Positions 1 to 8,593 of a stretch of 35,692 nt of DNA are shown piece by piece. The number at the start of each line of letters is the position of its first letter. Position 1 is the first letter of the stretch. The stretch lies in assembly GCA_958453935.1 (NCBI GenBank), contig CAUDZT010000020.1, positions 1 through 35,692 on the forward strand. Reading direction: 5' to 3'. The notes beneath the pieces are model-generated. The model saw nothing but the letters and a program-made list of their open reading frames with translations. It did no database searches and was not told the DNA's origin. This DNA is from an uncultured Collinsella sp. GTDB lineage: Bacteria > Actinomycetota > Coriobacteriia > Coriobacteriales > Coriobacteriaceae. Both the position numbers and the translations under genes were made by a program.

Positions 1-945
1 GGCAAACGCTGTCGACTGCTCGCGCTGGCGACGCAGGATATCCAGGGCGCCAGCATCGAAATACTCAATAGCGGCGGCATGGGACAGCACGGGACGCACG
101 GAATCGGTAAAGGACACGGCCTTGTCTTCGCTATCGAAAAAGCAACTCACACCCCATACGACCGAAGGTGCCGCCTGCAGGGCGATCTCGAGCTCGGTAA
201 TGACGCCGAGCGTGCCGCACGCACCGATAAAAAGATCGATGGCGTCCATATCGTCCGCAACAAAATACCCCGAGGCATTTTTGGTCTTGGGCATGGTGTA
301 GTCAGGAAGATCAAGCTCGAATGTATGACCCCCTGCCGTCACGAGCGACAGGTGGCGGCCCTGGGCAAAAGCCTCGCCGCGCTGAAGCTCAAGCAAATCG
401 CCATCAGCCAGCGCGACGTGGAGTCCCGTGATATGCGGGCGCATGGGGCCGTAAGCGTAGCTGCGGGCGCCGGAGGCGTTGCATGCCGCCATGCCACCCA
501 GACAGGCAGATGCCTCGGTGGGATCGGTGGGAAAGAACTGCTCGGGGGACTCTTGGAACTCCTCGTAGGCCTCAAGCGATGCCTGGTCCCAACCAGCGGT
601 CGGCAGTACCTTCTTGCTCAGCTGCTTACGCAGCTCCGAGAGCACAACGCCCGGCTCCACGCGCAGCAGAAATTGGCCTTGTTCATCGCGGCGAAGGCCC
701 AAGTAGCGATTCATACGGGAAGTATTGAGGATATGCCCACCGTGGGGCACGGCACCGGCGGCAAGGCCGGTTCGGGCGCCCTGAACCGTTACCGGGACAC
801 GCTCGGCATGGAGCGTTTCCAAAATGGCACGGACCTCGTCTTCCGTTGTCGGAAACGAGATGCTCGATGCTTCGCCCGATGCACGAGATTCATCGCGGCC
901 ATACTCTTCGAACTCATCGGTGAAGGGTTTAATGGTTGCAGACAC
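1..945 (-). CDS. FAD-binding oxidoreductase (GlcD-like), 3' part cut by window edge
   Basis: The minus strand is open from a GTG at 945 to the window edge (315 codons seen). The start is preceded by AAGGGGGAG about six bases upstream. The translation has the PCMH-type FAD-binding layout of the GlcD/lactate dehydrogenase family: a pyrophosphate-binding loop around residues 60-75 (VQGARTGLAAGAVPHGG) and a second FAD segment with PTDPTEASACLGGMAACNAS near residues 135-155, followed by GTLGVITELEIAL near residue 250. Enzymes of this family oxidise 2-hydroxy acids such as glycolate or lactate using FAD. The substrate cannot be told from the visible part, and the C-terminal domain lies outside the window. 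The plus-strand open frame covering the same bases is a shadow with no family character. Confidence 0.85.
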   Translation of the reverse strand, partial: MSATIKPFTDEFEEYGRDESRASGEASSISFPTTEDEVRAILETLHAERVPVTVQGARTGLAAGAVPHGGHILNTSRMNRYLGLRRDEQGQFLLRVEPGVVLSELRKQLSKKVLPTAGWDQASLEAYEEFQESPEQFFPTDPTEASACLGGMAACNASGARSYAYGPMRPHITGLHVALADGDLLELQRGEAFAQGRHLSLVTAGGHTFELDLPDYTMPKTKNASGYFVADDMDAIDLFIGACGTLGVITELEIALQAAPSVVWGVSCFFDSEDKAVSFTDSVRPVLSHAAAIEYFDAGALDILRRQREQSTAFA

Positions 946-1245
946 GCGAACTCCCCCTTTAGCTAACTACAGTGTTTGCAGGGAGATGTTACCGCATCGT
1001 TTCGTCGACGTGTTCGAGACCGTCTCCATAATTGGCGATTTTTACGTTTGTGCAATTCGGCGAACGGCAAGGCTTCCTCGGCAGACGATGCTTTTGACAC
1101 ATATCGCCCCGCCGTCGCCGACCGCTCGATTGTCGCTCGAAAAAAGTTGAAGTAATTTTTCCACCTTTTACCTGCGGAGATGTCAATCCGTCAAGCATTT
1201 GGTCAGAAATTGGTCAAGTAGCGGCTGATACGGTCGGCGTCGACA

Positions 1246-1269
1246 GCCAAAACCGATAGAAGTTTTGGC
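1246..1269. promoter_or_regulatory. Inverted repeat upstream of the surface-protein operon
   Basis: GCCAAAAC and GTTTTGGC form perfect 8-base arms around an 8-base spacer, 21 bases upstream of the first start codon of the operon. It could be an operator or a 5' UTR hairpin. The rest of the 345-base gap (946-1290) must carry the promoters of the two divergent transcription units, but no convincing -35/-10 pair stands out. Confidence 0.4.
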
Positions 1270-1290
1270 CCCAGAAGCAGGGAGGTTCCC

Positions 1291-1587
1291 ATGGCATATT
1301 ACTGGCCCCAGTACGGCGTCGCCATCGAGGTCGACGACGATCCCTATCTCCTGCCTTTCGACGAAGAGGCGTTCCCCGATACGGTGGTCTACCACGTCAC
1401 CACCGATGTTATCTGCGACCCCGAGTCGTTCTCGGCGCTCGCCCACCACATCGCGCGTATCCACGACATCGAGCTCCCTCACGACTTCGACGAGCTCATC
1501 TACTCGCGCCGCCTGATGCTTCACATGCTCTTTGGAGCGGACCCGTCCACGTTCGCACGTGTCTACACCACCAAGGACGCCGCATGA
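1291..1587 (+). CDS. Small hypothetical protein, first gene of the surface-protein operon
   Basis: A 98-residue protein with no signal peptide or membrane segment, so probably cytosolic. It is acidic, with an N-terminal aromatic stretch (MAYYWPQYGVAIEVDDDPYL). I do not recognise a family. The start has a GGGAGG ribosome site seven to ten bases upstream. Its stop overlaps the start of the next gene (ATGA, 1584-1587), so the two are translationally coupled. The next four genes encode membrane or exported products, so this may be a cytosolic accessory or regulator of them, which is inference from position only. The minus-strand frame across 1183-1524 is a shadow. Confidence 0.75.
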   Translation: MAYYWPQYGVAIEVDDDPYLLPFDEEAFPDTVVYHVTTDVICDPESFSALAHHIARIHDIELPHDFDELIYSRRLMLHMLFGADPSTFARVYTTKDAA

Positions 1588-2093
1588 GTGCGAAGAAGCC
1601 GCCCCGCCTCGCAGGACTGGGGCGTCGCAAGAAACTCGTCGTTGTCTGCCTGGCTATCGCCTGCGCCCTCATCGCCGTAGGGCTATACGCCTGGCAGTCG
1701 CAGCCCGTGCCCGAAGCGGGCGCCTCAGTCACGACGGCAGAGGGTAAATCGCGACAAGAAATCCAAGATGAGCTCGATGCCATCGTCCGCGACAACATGA
1801 TGACGATTTCGGTCGCGCCGGTCGCTCAGCTACAGGAGGACGGCAAGCTGCGCGTCAACGTGCAAAACGTCCAAGACAATAAATTTCCCCAGCGATTCCG
1901 CGTCATCCAAAACGACGAGACCATGTACGAATCCGGTGTGGTCGAGACCGGCAAGACAATCGAGACGTGCCCCGCCGGCGACATCAAAGAAGGCGAGGCA
2001 TACATCGAGATCCAGGCACTCGATGCCAAGACCCTCGACAGCCACGGCAATCCGACACGTGTCAAGGTACGGGTTGAGCAAGCCGAGAACTAG
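1584..2093 (+). CDS. Membrane-anchored hypothetical protein with extracellular domain
   Basis: A 169-residue protein with a basic start (GLGRRKKL), one membrane segment at about residues 19-38 (VVVCLAIACALIAVGLYAW), then an outside domain of about 130 residues. That domain looks beta-rich (KLRVNVQNVQDNKFPQRFRV, VETGKTIETCPAGDIKEGEA) and resembles a small immunoglobulin-like or beta-sandwich fold with a single cysteine. No family could be named. It overlaps the preceding gene by four bases and is followed, 90 bases on, by an exported protein. The anchor without a cleavage site suggests it stays in the membrane as a partner or assembly factor for the secreted products downstream (inference). 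Confidence 0.75.
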   Translation: MSAKKPPRLAGLGRRKKLVVVCLAIACALIAVGLYAWQSQPVPEAGASVTTAEGKSRQEIQDELDAIVRDNMMTISVAPVAQLQEDGKLRVNVQNVQDNKFPQRFRVIQNDETMYESGVVETGKTIETCPAGDIKEGEAYIEIQALDAKTLDSHGNPTRVKVRVEQAEN

Positions 2094-2183
2094 CTTTTTC
2101 GGCCGACGCGACACCGCACGCAATTCACCAGCATTCGTCCAATCATCGCGGGGACGGCCCGCGGCGAATAGAAAGGAACGACC

Positions 2184-2783
2184 ATGGACATCACCAGGAA
2201 CATGAACGGAGCCAGAGCGCTCATCGTGGGCGCAGGGCTCGCGCTCGCGCTCGCAATGGGCGCCGCCCCGACGCCAGCTCTGGCAGCCGGGCGCGTTGGA
2301 ACCACGAAAGTAATGGTCAGGACCGAGATCGACAACGTAGAGTTCAAAGTTCCGACGGTTATTCCCTTCGTCGCCAAGGCCGACGGCACGCTTCAGGGCC
2401 CCTCAGAAGACGCGACCACCATCGACAATCATTCGGCCTACGGCATCCATGTCACCAACATGAAGATCGACGCCATGAACACCTGGACCATTGCCGCCGA
2501 CGCCAAGGCCGGAACCGCGCAGAATTCCATCGACTTTAAGGTCGGCCCCGACGGCGCACTCCAGAACGCCAGCGCCGCAATGCAGGAGACGGGCCTCGAT
2601 CTTTCCAAGAATGCAGCCTTCGACATGGGCTACCAGGGCATTGCCGGCGGCACGGACAAAATTAAGCTCAAGACAAGCGGAAACGTCGCCCGCGTCACGC
2701 GCGACATCTTCCGCGTAACCGGCGAAGGCGATCAGGTTGCAACGATCACCTGGACGGTCGAGCCCGGTGCGCACACGGCATAA
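2184..2783 (+). CDS. Exported beta-rich surface protein
   Basis: A 199-residue protein with a signal peptide over residues 1-33 (hydrophobic core ALIVGAGLALALAMGAAP, cleavage near ALAA|GR). The mature part has the pattern of a family of small exported beta-sandwich proteins common in gut Firmicutes and Actinobacteria: VPTVIPFVAKADGTL near the start, a central block with NTWTIAADAK, and a closing strand ending ITWTVEPG. There is no sorting motif or C-terminal anchor of its own. A ribosome site AAAGGA lies seven bases upstream of the ATG. The 3' end overlaps the next gene by 17 bases in another frame, and that gene does carry a possible wall-sorting tail. Confidence 0.75.
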   Translation: MDITRNMNGARALIVGAGLALALAMGAAPTPALAAGRVGTTKVMVRTEIDNVEFKVPTVIPFVAKADGTLQGPSEDATTIDNHSAYGIHVTNMKIDAMNTWTIAADAKAGTAQNSIDFKVGPDGALQNASAAMQETGLDLSKNAAFDMGYQGIAGGTDKIKLKTSGNVARVTRDIFRVTGEGDQVATITWTVEPGAHTA

Positions 2784-3048
2784 GGCCGTCGCCCTGGCCG
2801 CCGCCGTCAGTATCCTAGCGTTTGGGCCAGCCATGGCCTTTGCCCAGCAAGAACAGGCGCAGGCCGCCACGCAAGTGACGGTCGACCTCTCGGAGCTCGA
2901 CCGTGGCAACTGCAAGGAACCGTTGGCACAGACAGACGACAGACGATGGCTCTTGGCAGCAGGCGCCACGGCAGCAGGCGCGGGAACCGCCGGCCTCGGT
3001 CTGCACATCAAACGCAGCCAGAAACGAAACACGGACAGGCCGCACTAA
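2767..3048 (+). CDS. Very small exported protein with sortase-like C-terminal signal
   Basis: The likely start is the GTG at 2767, inside the 3' end of the previous gene. It gives 93 residues beginning MRTRHKAVALAAAVSILAFG, a complete signal peptide with cleavage near AFA|QQ (residue 26). An in-frame upstream ATG at 2737 would bury the signal. After only about 25 mature residues comes LAQTD (53-57), then a hydrophobic stretch (61-80, WLLAAGATAAGAGTAGLGL) and a basic tail (KRSQKR). This is the layout of a sortase sorting signal of the LAxTG type, with D in place of G. The mature protein is therefore a tiny wall-anchored or membrane-anchored peptide with one cysteine. Start and function are inference. 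Confidence 0.65.
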   Translation: MRTRHKAVALAAAVSILAFGPAMAFAQQEQAQAATQVTVDLSELDRGNCKEPLAQTDDRRWLLAAGATAAGAGTAGLGLHIKRSQKRNTDRPH

Positions 3049-3066
3049 ATTAGCTAAGGAGACCCC

Positions 3067-4497
3067 ATGGCATCGAAGAACCTTTTGCCCGTCGTCGCAC
3101 TCTGCGGCGCGCTCGCAACCGGAACGCCTGTCGCCGCTTGGGCGACTCCCGTCATGGCAGACTCCTTACCAGCAGCCCTAAGCTCCGCACCAAATCCGTC
3201 GAGCGCCATTGCGTGCAAGCGTTTTTCGTTCGCACAGGCCGCAATCTCAACCTCGGGATGCCTTCGTCGTAATACGGACGGCTCGATAGTCGTGGATATC
3301 AATCGTTCGAACAAGGCAAACGGCTCCCAGGCGGGGCGCGCTGTCTGCACATGGCGCTCGGTTGTGCTCGATGCAGATGGCGATCCATGCAATTTAGAGC
3401 TGCGCATCGACATCGCTTCGGTCGATGACTCGGCGAACGGAGCGAAGGTCGCCTTCGACGGTGCGTTTTTCGAGAAAGGAGGCGGTATATGTCTGGGCTG
3501 CGCCGCCGCGAATGCAGACGATACGCAGCCCACCCTCTCATTCACGGCATCGTTGCGGCTGACCAAAGCCGGCACCGATGCCATCGCGGCGGGAGAAGCA
3601 TCCCTGCTGTTCTACGCCGTCAGCGCCAAAGACACAGACGCTCATTTCGAGAAGCCAGCCGGATCACTCAGCCTTACACGAGGGACAGAGGCGGGCCCTA
3701 TTGAAATCGATGCCCACACGCTAGGCAGGCAACGCATTCTTGCCGACCCGGCGCTTCTCGAGATGGAGTGGAACGGATCCGGAGCCGTCGGGATTGTCCC
3801 CTCCGCGCTTAACGCCAAGACGCTCCCCTCAAACGACGAACCCATCAACGCAACCATACAAGAAGAAAGCGCGGACAAAGAAGCAGGTGCGGGCGACACG
3901 CCGTCGCCGACAAACAGCGCCCCAGCCTCTTTCGAAGCACCGAATGAGCCCGCTGCCGATCCAAACGATCCCGAGCTCGCGGACAGTCTGGGGCTTGCTG
4001 ATCCTCAGGAGATCGATGAAGGTAACTGCTGCGTGCTTGCCGCCCTCGACCACACAGAGGTCATCGACGCCGCGAGCATCGAAGTTGCCGCCGCCAATCA
4101 GCCCGTCCGCAAGTCGGCCATCATCGCATTTCCCGAATCCATCGAAGTCGTCTTTTTGCCATCGGGCGAGGTCGTGGCCCCAACACTGCTCACCTTGTTG
4201 GGCGCCAAGAATACTCGAAACGAAATTAAAAAGGTCACGGTTGTCGACCCTGCAACCACCGCTAAACTGCGTCTATACGCCGTTGCCCCAGACGGAAGCA
4301 AGACCCTGGAATTCGATGGCGACACACTTCTAGCCTGGCGACGTCTGGACATTATGCAAGACGTCTCGTATCAGATCGAACTCGAAGGGTTTGATCGTGC
4401 CCGCGATGCCAATATCATCGCCGCGGCTATTGAATCCCCACAGCGGCTTATGACACTGCGCTTTGACTACTATCCCTATGTCCCGACAACCACCTGA
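3067..4497 (+). CDS. Large exported two-domain hypothetical protein
   Basis: A 476-residue protein with a signal peptide (hydrophobic core LLPVVALCGALATGTPVAAW, cleavage near residue 26-31). It has two apparently beta-rich domains: residues about 45-250, with several cysteines including CLGC, and residues about 330-476. They are joined by a Pro/Ala/Glu/Asp-rich linker at about 265-325. The second domain starts after EIDEGNCC, which echoes the DRGNC motif of the preceding small protein. The C-terminal domain has the same order of elements as the 199-residue protein upstream (a strand with PSGEVVAP, then a central block, then a closing strand). There is no LPxTG-like tail. AAGGAG lies before the ATG. 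It is the last gene of the operon; family unknown. Confidence 0.75.
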   Translation: MASKNLLPVVALCGALATGTPVAAWATPVMADSLPAALSSAPNPSSAIACKRFSFAQAAISTSGCLRRNTDGSIVVDINRSNKANGSQAGRAVCTWRSVVLDADGDPCNLELRIDIASVDDSANGAKVAFDGAFFEKGGGICLGCAAANADDTQPTLSFTASLRLTKAGTDAIAAGEASLLFYAVSAKDTDAHFEKPAGSLSLTRGTEAGPIEIDAHTLGRQRILADPALLEMEWNGSGAVGIVPSALNAKTLPSNDEPINATIQEESADKEAGAGDTPSPTNSAPASFEAPNEPAADPNDPELADSLGLADPQEIDEGNCCVLAALDHTEVIDAASIEVAAANQPVRKSAIIAFPESIEVVFLPSGEVVAPTLLTLLGAKNTRNEIKKVTVVDPATTAKLRLYAVAPDGSKTLEFDGDTLLAWRRLDIMQDVSYQIELEGFDRARDANIIAAAIESPQRLMTLRFDYYPYVPTTT

Positions 4498-4520
4498 GGC
4501 TTAAATGCTGCGCATCATTC

Positions 4521-4546
4521 CTAATACCACTTATATAACGTATTAG
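4521..4546. repeat. 26-base palindromic stretch between surface operon and DUF554 gene
   Basis: CTAATAC and GTATTAG are perfect 7-base arms around an AT-rich 12-base spacer. It lies 24 bases after the stop of the 476-residue protein and 70 bases before the DUF554 start. There is no T-run, so it fits an operator better than an intrinsic terminator. Confidence 0.35.
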
Positions 4547-4615
4547 ATGAGTCGCGATGTGCCTCGCATTTCATTCTGCTACGATTGCCACGTTGGCATC
4601 AATACAGGAGGGCTC

Positions 4616-5332
4616 ATGCCGGGCTTGGGAACAATCATCAACGTTGCGCTTTTAGTTGCGGGCGGTCTTTTGGGATTAGCGGGCGGCCGCTTCATTACAC
4701 CGCGCATCCAAGACACGCTCATGAAAGCATCGGGGCTGTGCGTCCTGTTTATCGGCCTGGGCGGCACCATGCAAAAGATGCTCATCATCGATGGAAAGGC
4801 GCTAGCGACCACCGGTACCACCATGCTCATCGTCTCATTTGCGCTCGGTTCGCTCATCGGCGAGGCCATCAACTTGGAGGCCGCCATCGAGAACCTTGGC
4901 GAATGGCTCAAGCGCAAGACTGGCAGTGAGGGCGATAACGAGTTCACCAACGCTTTTGTCTCGACTTCACTCACCGTGTGCATCGGCGCCATGGCCATTG
5001 TGGGATCGATCCAGGACGGCCTGCTCGGCGACTGGTCAACGCTTGCCCTCAAGGGCGCACTGGACTGCATCATCGTCTGCACCATGACGGCCTCGCTTGG
5101 CCGCGGCTGCATCTTCTCCGCCCTGCCCGTCGCCGTGTTCCAGGGGACGATCACGTTGTTTGCCGGCGCGCTCTCCCCCATCATGACCACGGCAGCCCTC
5201 AACAGCCTTTCGCTCGTAGGCTCCATGCTCATCTTCTGCGTCGGCGTCAACCTCATCCGTCCTCAGACCTTCCGCACGGCCAATATGCTTCCCTCCGTCG
5301 TCATCGCCGTCATATACGCCCTCCTTTTCTAA
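4616..5332 (+). CDS. DUF554 family membrane protein
   Basis: A 238-residue, almost wholly hydrophobic protein of the DUF554 (YdfK/YqgA-like) family, a presumed inner-membrane transporter-like protein of unknown substrate. The family hallmarks seen are GTIINVALLVAGGLLGLAGG at the N terminus and GLCVLFIGLGGTMQ near residues 40-55. A loop of charged residues (LKRKTGSEGDNEFTNAF) precedes the second half, which contains SLTVCIGAMAIVGSIQDGL. I use the ATG at 4616 because AGGAGGG sits seven bases before it. The longer frame from 4547 would add 23 polar residues absent from the family. It stands alone between the surface operon and the TerB operon. A possible extended -10 TGCTACGAT lies about 40 bases upstream. 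Confidence 0.85.
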   Translation: MPGLGTIINVALLVAGGLLGLAGGRFITPRIQDTLMKASGLCVLFIGLGGTMQKMLIIDGKALATTGTTMLIVSFALGSLIGEAINLEAAIENLGEWLKRKTGSEGDNEFTNAFVSTSLTVCIGAMAIVGSIQDGLLGDWSTLALKGALDCIIVCTMTASLGRGCIFSALPVAVFQGTITLFAGALSPIMTTAALNSLSLVGSMLIFCVGVNLIRPQTFRTANMLPSVVIAVIYALLF

Positions 5333-5353
5333 ATCTATCAACGCAGCGGTATC

Positions 5354-5383
5354 TCGAACATCTGTTTGATGCTGTGCTATGAT
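5354..5383 (+). promoter_or_regulatory. Probable promoter of the TerB-BrxD-BrxHI operon
   Basis: An extended -10 (TGCTATGAT, -10 hexamer 5378-5383) lies 37 bases before the GTG start of the TerB gene. A weak -35 (TCGAAC, 5354-5359) is 18 bases upstream. No terminator for the upstream DUF554 gene was seen, so read-through is possible. Confidence 0.5.
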
Positions 5384-5419
5384 ATGAGGTCGCCGTAGCT
5401 GTGTTCGAGAGGAGGAGCG

Positions 5420-7180
5420 GTGGCCGACCAGGACATCAAGATGCTCATCGAGCGCATCATGGCCGAGGCCCGGACCCATCAGTCCGCCCGCTTCTCAAAC
5501 GAAACCTACGCAGACGAGCCGATTCTCAAAACCGGCCGACAGATGCAGAATTTCCTCCCCGACCAGTACCGTAAAATGCGCGAGATATCGCGCTGGCAGG
5601 ATGACCCCAAGGGCGGTGCGGGCCGCTGGCTTTCGGAAGCCGAGCTTTTTTACCGCCAGGGCCTGCTGATGGCCGACTTTGAGGACGACTGTCCCTACAA
5701 CGGCACCTTTAAGTCGTACTTTCCCACCTACAACGCCATGAGCGACCGGCAGCTGCGCGGCTACTTTACCTGGCGTGCCCAAGTGCGCCGCGGAACCGTC
5801 GAGGAAACGTCTACGTCCTTTGCCTTTCTGTATCTCTATGAGCTGATTTGCGGCATTGGCGTAGATAATCCACTCGATGGTTTTAACAAGATCAAGGCTT
5901 TTTGGGATGTCTATCGCGCCTTCGAGCCCGGCATCGACCGGTTTGCGCGCGTGTGGCTGCAAGATTACGCCGTGTTCCACGGGCTCGACCCCAAGCTGCT
6001 TCGCGACTCTAAAACCGTCATATTCGATAACGCCCTTATCGAGCTGCGGCGCGCGGCACGAGACCTTGTACCAGCACCGACGCCGTCTGACCCGGCACCC
6101 AAGCGTCGCAAAACCTCCGAGCCCACGCTCCCCCTTCCGCCCGATGAGGTGCGCGAGGAGCGACTCATGGCCGCCATCAACGCCCTCTCCACGTACAACC
6201 TAAGTAACTCGCGGCTCGACCGCAGCCACCACCGCGATCTGTGCCACGTGGCGTGCGCCGTGTATGTCCGCATGGCGCGCTACTATGACACGCACCGAAA
6301 GACCGGCATCGTGGCAAGTTTATTTGGGGAGGAGACGGCCATGCCCTACACCATGTTTGCCTCGGCCGTATTCTTTGCGCCCGAGCGCCACGAGGACTGC
6401 GAATACCGTCTGGACCCCATCCATATCTACCGTTGCCAAAACGGTTTTTGGGAATGCATGCGGATTCACGGTAGCAGGCAAAAGAGCAGCAAGCTCGGTG
6501 AAATGATGCGCGCCTGCGACCAACGCCTGCGCCTGGCGCTGGACCCCGCCCATCCCCTTAAGGAAGAAAAGGTCCCCAAATATCTGGCCAAGATTATCGA
6601 TGACGAGATTGTGGCATGGCTTTCGTGGGACGCCGCACACCAGCCCGTCAAGATCGATATCGATTTGAGCCAGCTGGGGCACATTCGGAGCGCTGCCGCA
6701 CAAACGCGCGAAGCGCTTTTGATCGACGAGGAACGCGAGGACGGCGCGTCCGCAGAAGCCGAGGCAGCGGACTCAGGGCAACCGGAAGCCGAGCCTGCGG
6801 CCGCCGCGACGGTCGAGGCGGTCGCGGCGGCCGCAGGGCAGGACGAGTCCGACGAGCCGACCATATCCACCGAACAGTTTGGTGTCGTGGCACCGCTTCT
6901 CGCGCCGACGCCCGCGTTCGCAGCTGCTACGCCCGCTGACGCCACAAACGAACTCGCGCCCGCCGCAGACGCCTATCTCCGCGCGCTGCTCGAGCACAAC
7001 GCAGTACAGGCGGAATCGGCGGTAGTGCAATCGGAGCAGAGCGAGGACATGCTCGTCGATACCATCAACGAGGCGCTCTTTGACCTGGTGGGCGACACCG
7101 TAATTGAATTTAGCGCGGCAGGGCCGCAGATTATCGAGGACTACGAAGCAGACGTGAGAGGATACCTAGACCATGAGTGA
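5420..7180 (+). CDS. TerB_N/TerB_C domain protein, first gene of a putative DNA-processing operon
   Basis: A 586-residue protein starting at a GTG with AGAGGAGGAG just upstream. Residues about 85-200 match the TerB_N domain: MSDRQLRGYFTWRAQVRRG, then a helical core with YLYELICGIGVDNPLDGF and ARVWLQDYAVFHGL. Residues about 240-430 are helical with several DD/DE pairs. An Ala/Glu-rich linker (about 450-480) precedes a C-terminal region (520-586) that fits TerB_C and ends IIEDYEADVRGYLDHE. TerB-type domains bind metal and are known from tellurite-resistance-like stress systems. The TerB_N/TerB_C pair is known next to P-loop ATPases and helicases in loci predicted to process DNA. The stop overlaps the next gene by eight bases. 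Its exact role in this trio is unknown. Confidence 0.8.
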   Translation: MADQDIKMLIERIMAEARTHQSARFSNETYADEPILKTGRQMQNFLPDQYRKMREISRWQDDPKGGAGRWLSEAELFYRQGLLMADFEDDCPYNGTFKSYFPTYNAMSDRQLRGYFTWRAQVRRGTVEETSTSFAFLYLYELICGIGVDNPLDGFNKIKAFWDVYRAFEPGIDRFARVWLQDYAVFHGLDPKLLRDSKTVIFDNALIELRRAARDLVPAPTPSDPAPKRRKTSEPTLPLPPDEVREERLMAAINALSTYNLSNSRLDRSHHRDLCHVACAVYVRMARYYDTHRKTGIVASLFGEETAMPYTMFASAVFFAPERHEDCEYRLDPIHIYRCQNGFWECMRIHGSRQKSSKLGEMMRACDQRLRLALDPAHPLKEEKVPKYLAKIIDDEIVAWLSWDAAHQPVKIDIDLSQLGHIRSAAAQTREALLIDEEREDGASAEAEAADSGQPEAEPAAAATVEAVAAAAGQDESDEPTISTEQFGVVAPLLAPTPAFAAATPADATNELAPAADAYLRALLEHNAVQAESAVVQSEQSEDMLVDTINEALFDLVGDTVIEFSAAGPQIIEDYEADVRGYLDHE

Positions 7181-8477
7181 TACCGCATCCGCAGCACCTC
7201 GCGTGCCCAAGCGCGTCGCTGCCGTCATTCTCAACTCGCTCAAGGGCGGCGTGGTCCCGCGCATCGGCCTTCCTTACATCACCGTAGGGCGCGAGGTCGA
7301 GATCCGCGCCCTGCTCACCGATCTGAGTCTCATCGCCGACGGTGGCGCGAGCTTCCGCTTTCTGGTCGGTCGTTACGGCGCCGGCAAGAGCTTTTTGCTC
7401 CAGACTATCCGCACGCACGCCATGGGCGAGGGATTCGTCGTCGCTGATGCCGACCTGTCGCCCGAGCGCCGCCTGCAGGGCGGTCAGGGACAGGGTCTTG
7501 CCACCTACCGCGAGCTCATCCGCAATATATCGACCAAGACGCGCCCCGAGGGCGGTGCGCTCAACCTTATTCTGGATCGCTGGGTCGCCTCGTGTGCCGA
7601 CGTCGACGAGTCGGTCGTCAATGCCCAACTGGCCCCGCTCGAGGAGATGGTCCACGGCTTCGACTTCACCCGCATGCTCCGCCGCTATCGCATGGCCGCA
7701 TCCGGGGGCGACGAAGAGACCATGAGCCGCGTGACCAAATGGATTCGCGGCGAATACCGCACCAAGAGCGAGGCACGCGCCGAGCTGGGCTCCTCGACCA
7801 TCATCAGCGATGACGACTGGTACGACTACGTCAAACTCATCGCGCGTTTTTTGGTTTGCAGTGGCTACAAGGGCATGCTGGTGCTCATCGACGAGCTCGT
7901 GAATCTGTATAAGATTCCCAATGCCATCACGCGCCAGTACAACTACGAGAAGATCCTGACCATGTACAACGACACACTTCAGGGCAAGGCACAGTACCTG
8001 GGCATGATCATGGGCGGCACGCCAACCTCCATCGAAGACCGCCGCCGCGGCGTGTTCTCCTACGAGGCCCTGCGCAGCCGACTCGCTCAGGGCCGCTTTG
8101 CGCGCGAAGACCTTAAGGACATGCTCGCGCCCATCATCCGCCTGCAGCCACTCACCTACGAGGAGCTGCTGGTGCTGATCGAAAAACTCATGCAAATTCA
8201 CGCCGGCTACTTTGGCTGGACGCCCACGCTTGCCGAAAACGACTTGGTGGACTTTCTCAAGATTGAGTTCGGCCGCGTGGGAGCCGATACGCACTTGACG
8301 CCGCGTGAGGTTATCCGTGACTTTATCGAGCTGCTCGATATCCTGTGTCAGAACCCCGATGCAAATGTGGCCGAGCTGCTGCAAAGCGTCGGCGGCGACG
8401 CGCTGGCGCCGGCGGCCGCAACAGGCGACACCGGCACCGCAGGCGACGACCGCAACTTCGCCGAGTTCACCATCTAA
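7173..8477 (+). CDS. BrxD-like (BrxC_BrxD family, formerly DUF2791) P-loop ATPase
   Basis: A 434-residue AAA-type ATPase. Walker A is at residues 66-73 (GRYGAGKS), and Walker B is LVLIDELVNLYKI with D240/E241. A polar sensor-like segment follows near 280 (GMIMGGTPTSIEDRRRG), with a conserved ALRSRL stretch after it. This layout is that of the BREX system ATP-binding family (BrxD). BrxD with an Lhr-like helicase (BrxHI) is a known pair in type 2 BREX phage-defence loci. Here neither PglX, PglZ, PglY nor PglW is present. The gene overlaps the TerB gene by eight bases and precedes the helicase gene, so all three are very likely one transcript. It probably loads or powers the helicase on DNA (inference). 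Confidence 0.85.
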   Translation: MSDTASAAPRVPKRVAAVILNSLKGGVVPRIGLPYITVGREVEIRALLTDLSLIADGGASFRFLVGRYGAGKSFLLQTIRTHAMGEGFVVADADLSPERRLQGGQGQGLATYRELIRNISTKTRPEGGALNLILDRWVASCADVDESVVNAQLAPLEEMVHGFDFTRMLRRYRMAASGGDEETMSRVTKWIRGEYRTKSEARAELGSSTIISDDDWYDYVKLIARFLVCSGYKGMLVLIDELVNLYKIPNAITRQYNYEKILTMYNDTLQGKAQYLGMIMGGTPTSIEDRRRGVFSYEALRSRLAQGRFAREDLKDMLAPIIRLQPLTYEELLVLIEKLMQIHAGYFGWTPTLAENDLVDFLKIEFGRVGADTHLTPREVIRDFIELLDILCQNPDANVAELLQSVGGDALAPAAATGDTGTAGDDRNFAEFTI

Positions 8478-8510
8478 CCTACCAAAAAGGGACAGGTTTA
8501 TTTTGGCAGG
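8478..8510. repeat. Short hairpin repeat with GGGACAG loop, inside the TerB operon
   Basis: CCTACCAAAA and TTTTGGCAGG are 10-base arms with one mismatch around the loop AGGGACAGGTTTA. It begins directly after the stop codon of the BrxD-like gene, in the 116-base gap before the helicase. It resembles the hairpin at 22593-22627 in size, arm type and loop word, and so may be a REP-like dispersed repeat. It could also modulate helicase expression. Confidence 0.45.
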
Positions 8511-8593
8511 TTTTATCTGGGCAAACGTTGAAGCAGTAATGCAGCAAGCCGTTGCCAGCCGCGTTGAGAGATTCGATGTTGAAAGGAGGCCCC

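Noticed and set aside
79..966. Long plus-strand open frame at the left edge
   Set aside because: It is the shadow of the minus-strand FAD oxidase, which has family motifs and a ribosome site.
7131..8384. 417-codon minus-strand frame
   Set aside because: Antisense to the BrxD-like ATPase, with low-complexity His/Val/Leu-rich content and no domain; it is an effect of GC-rich codon use.
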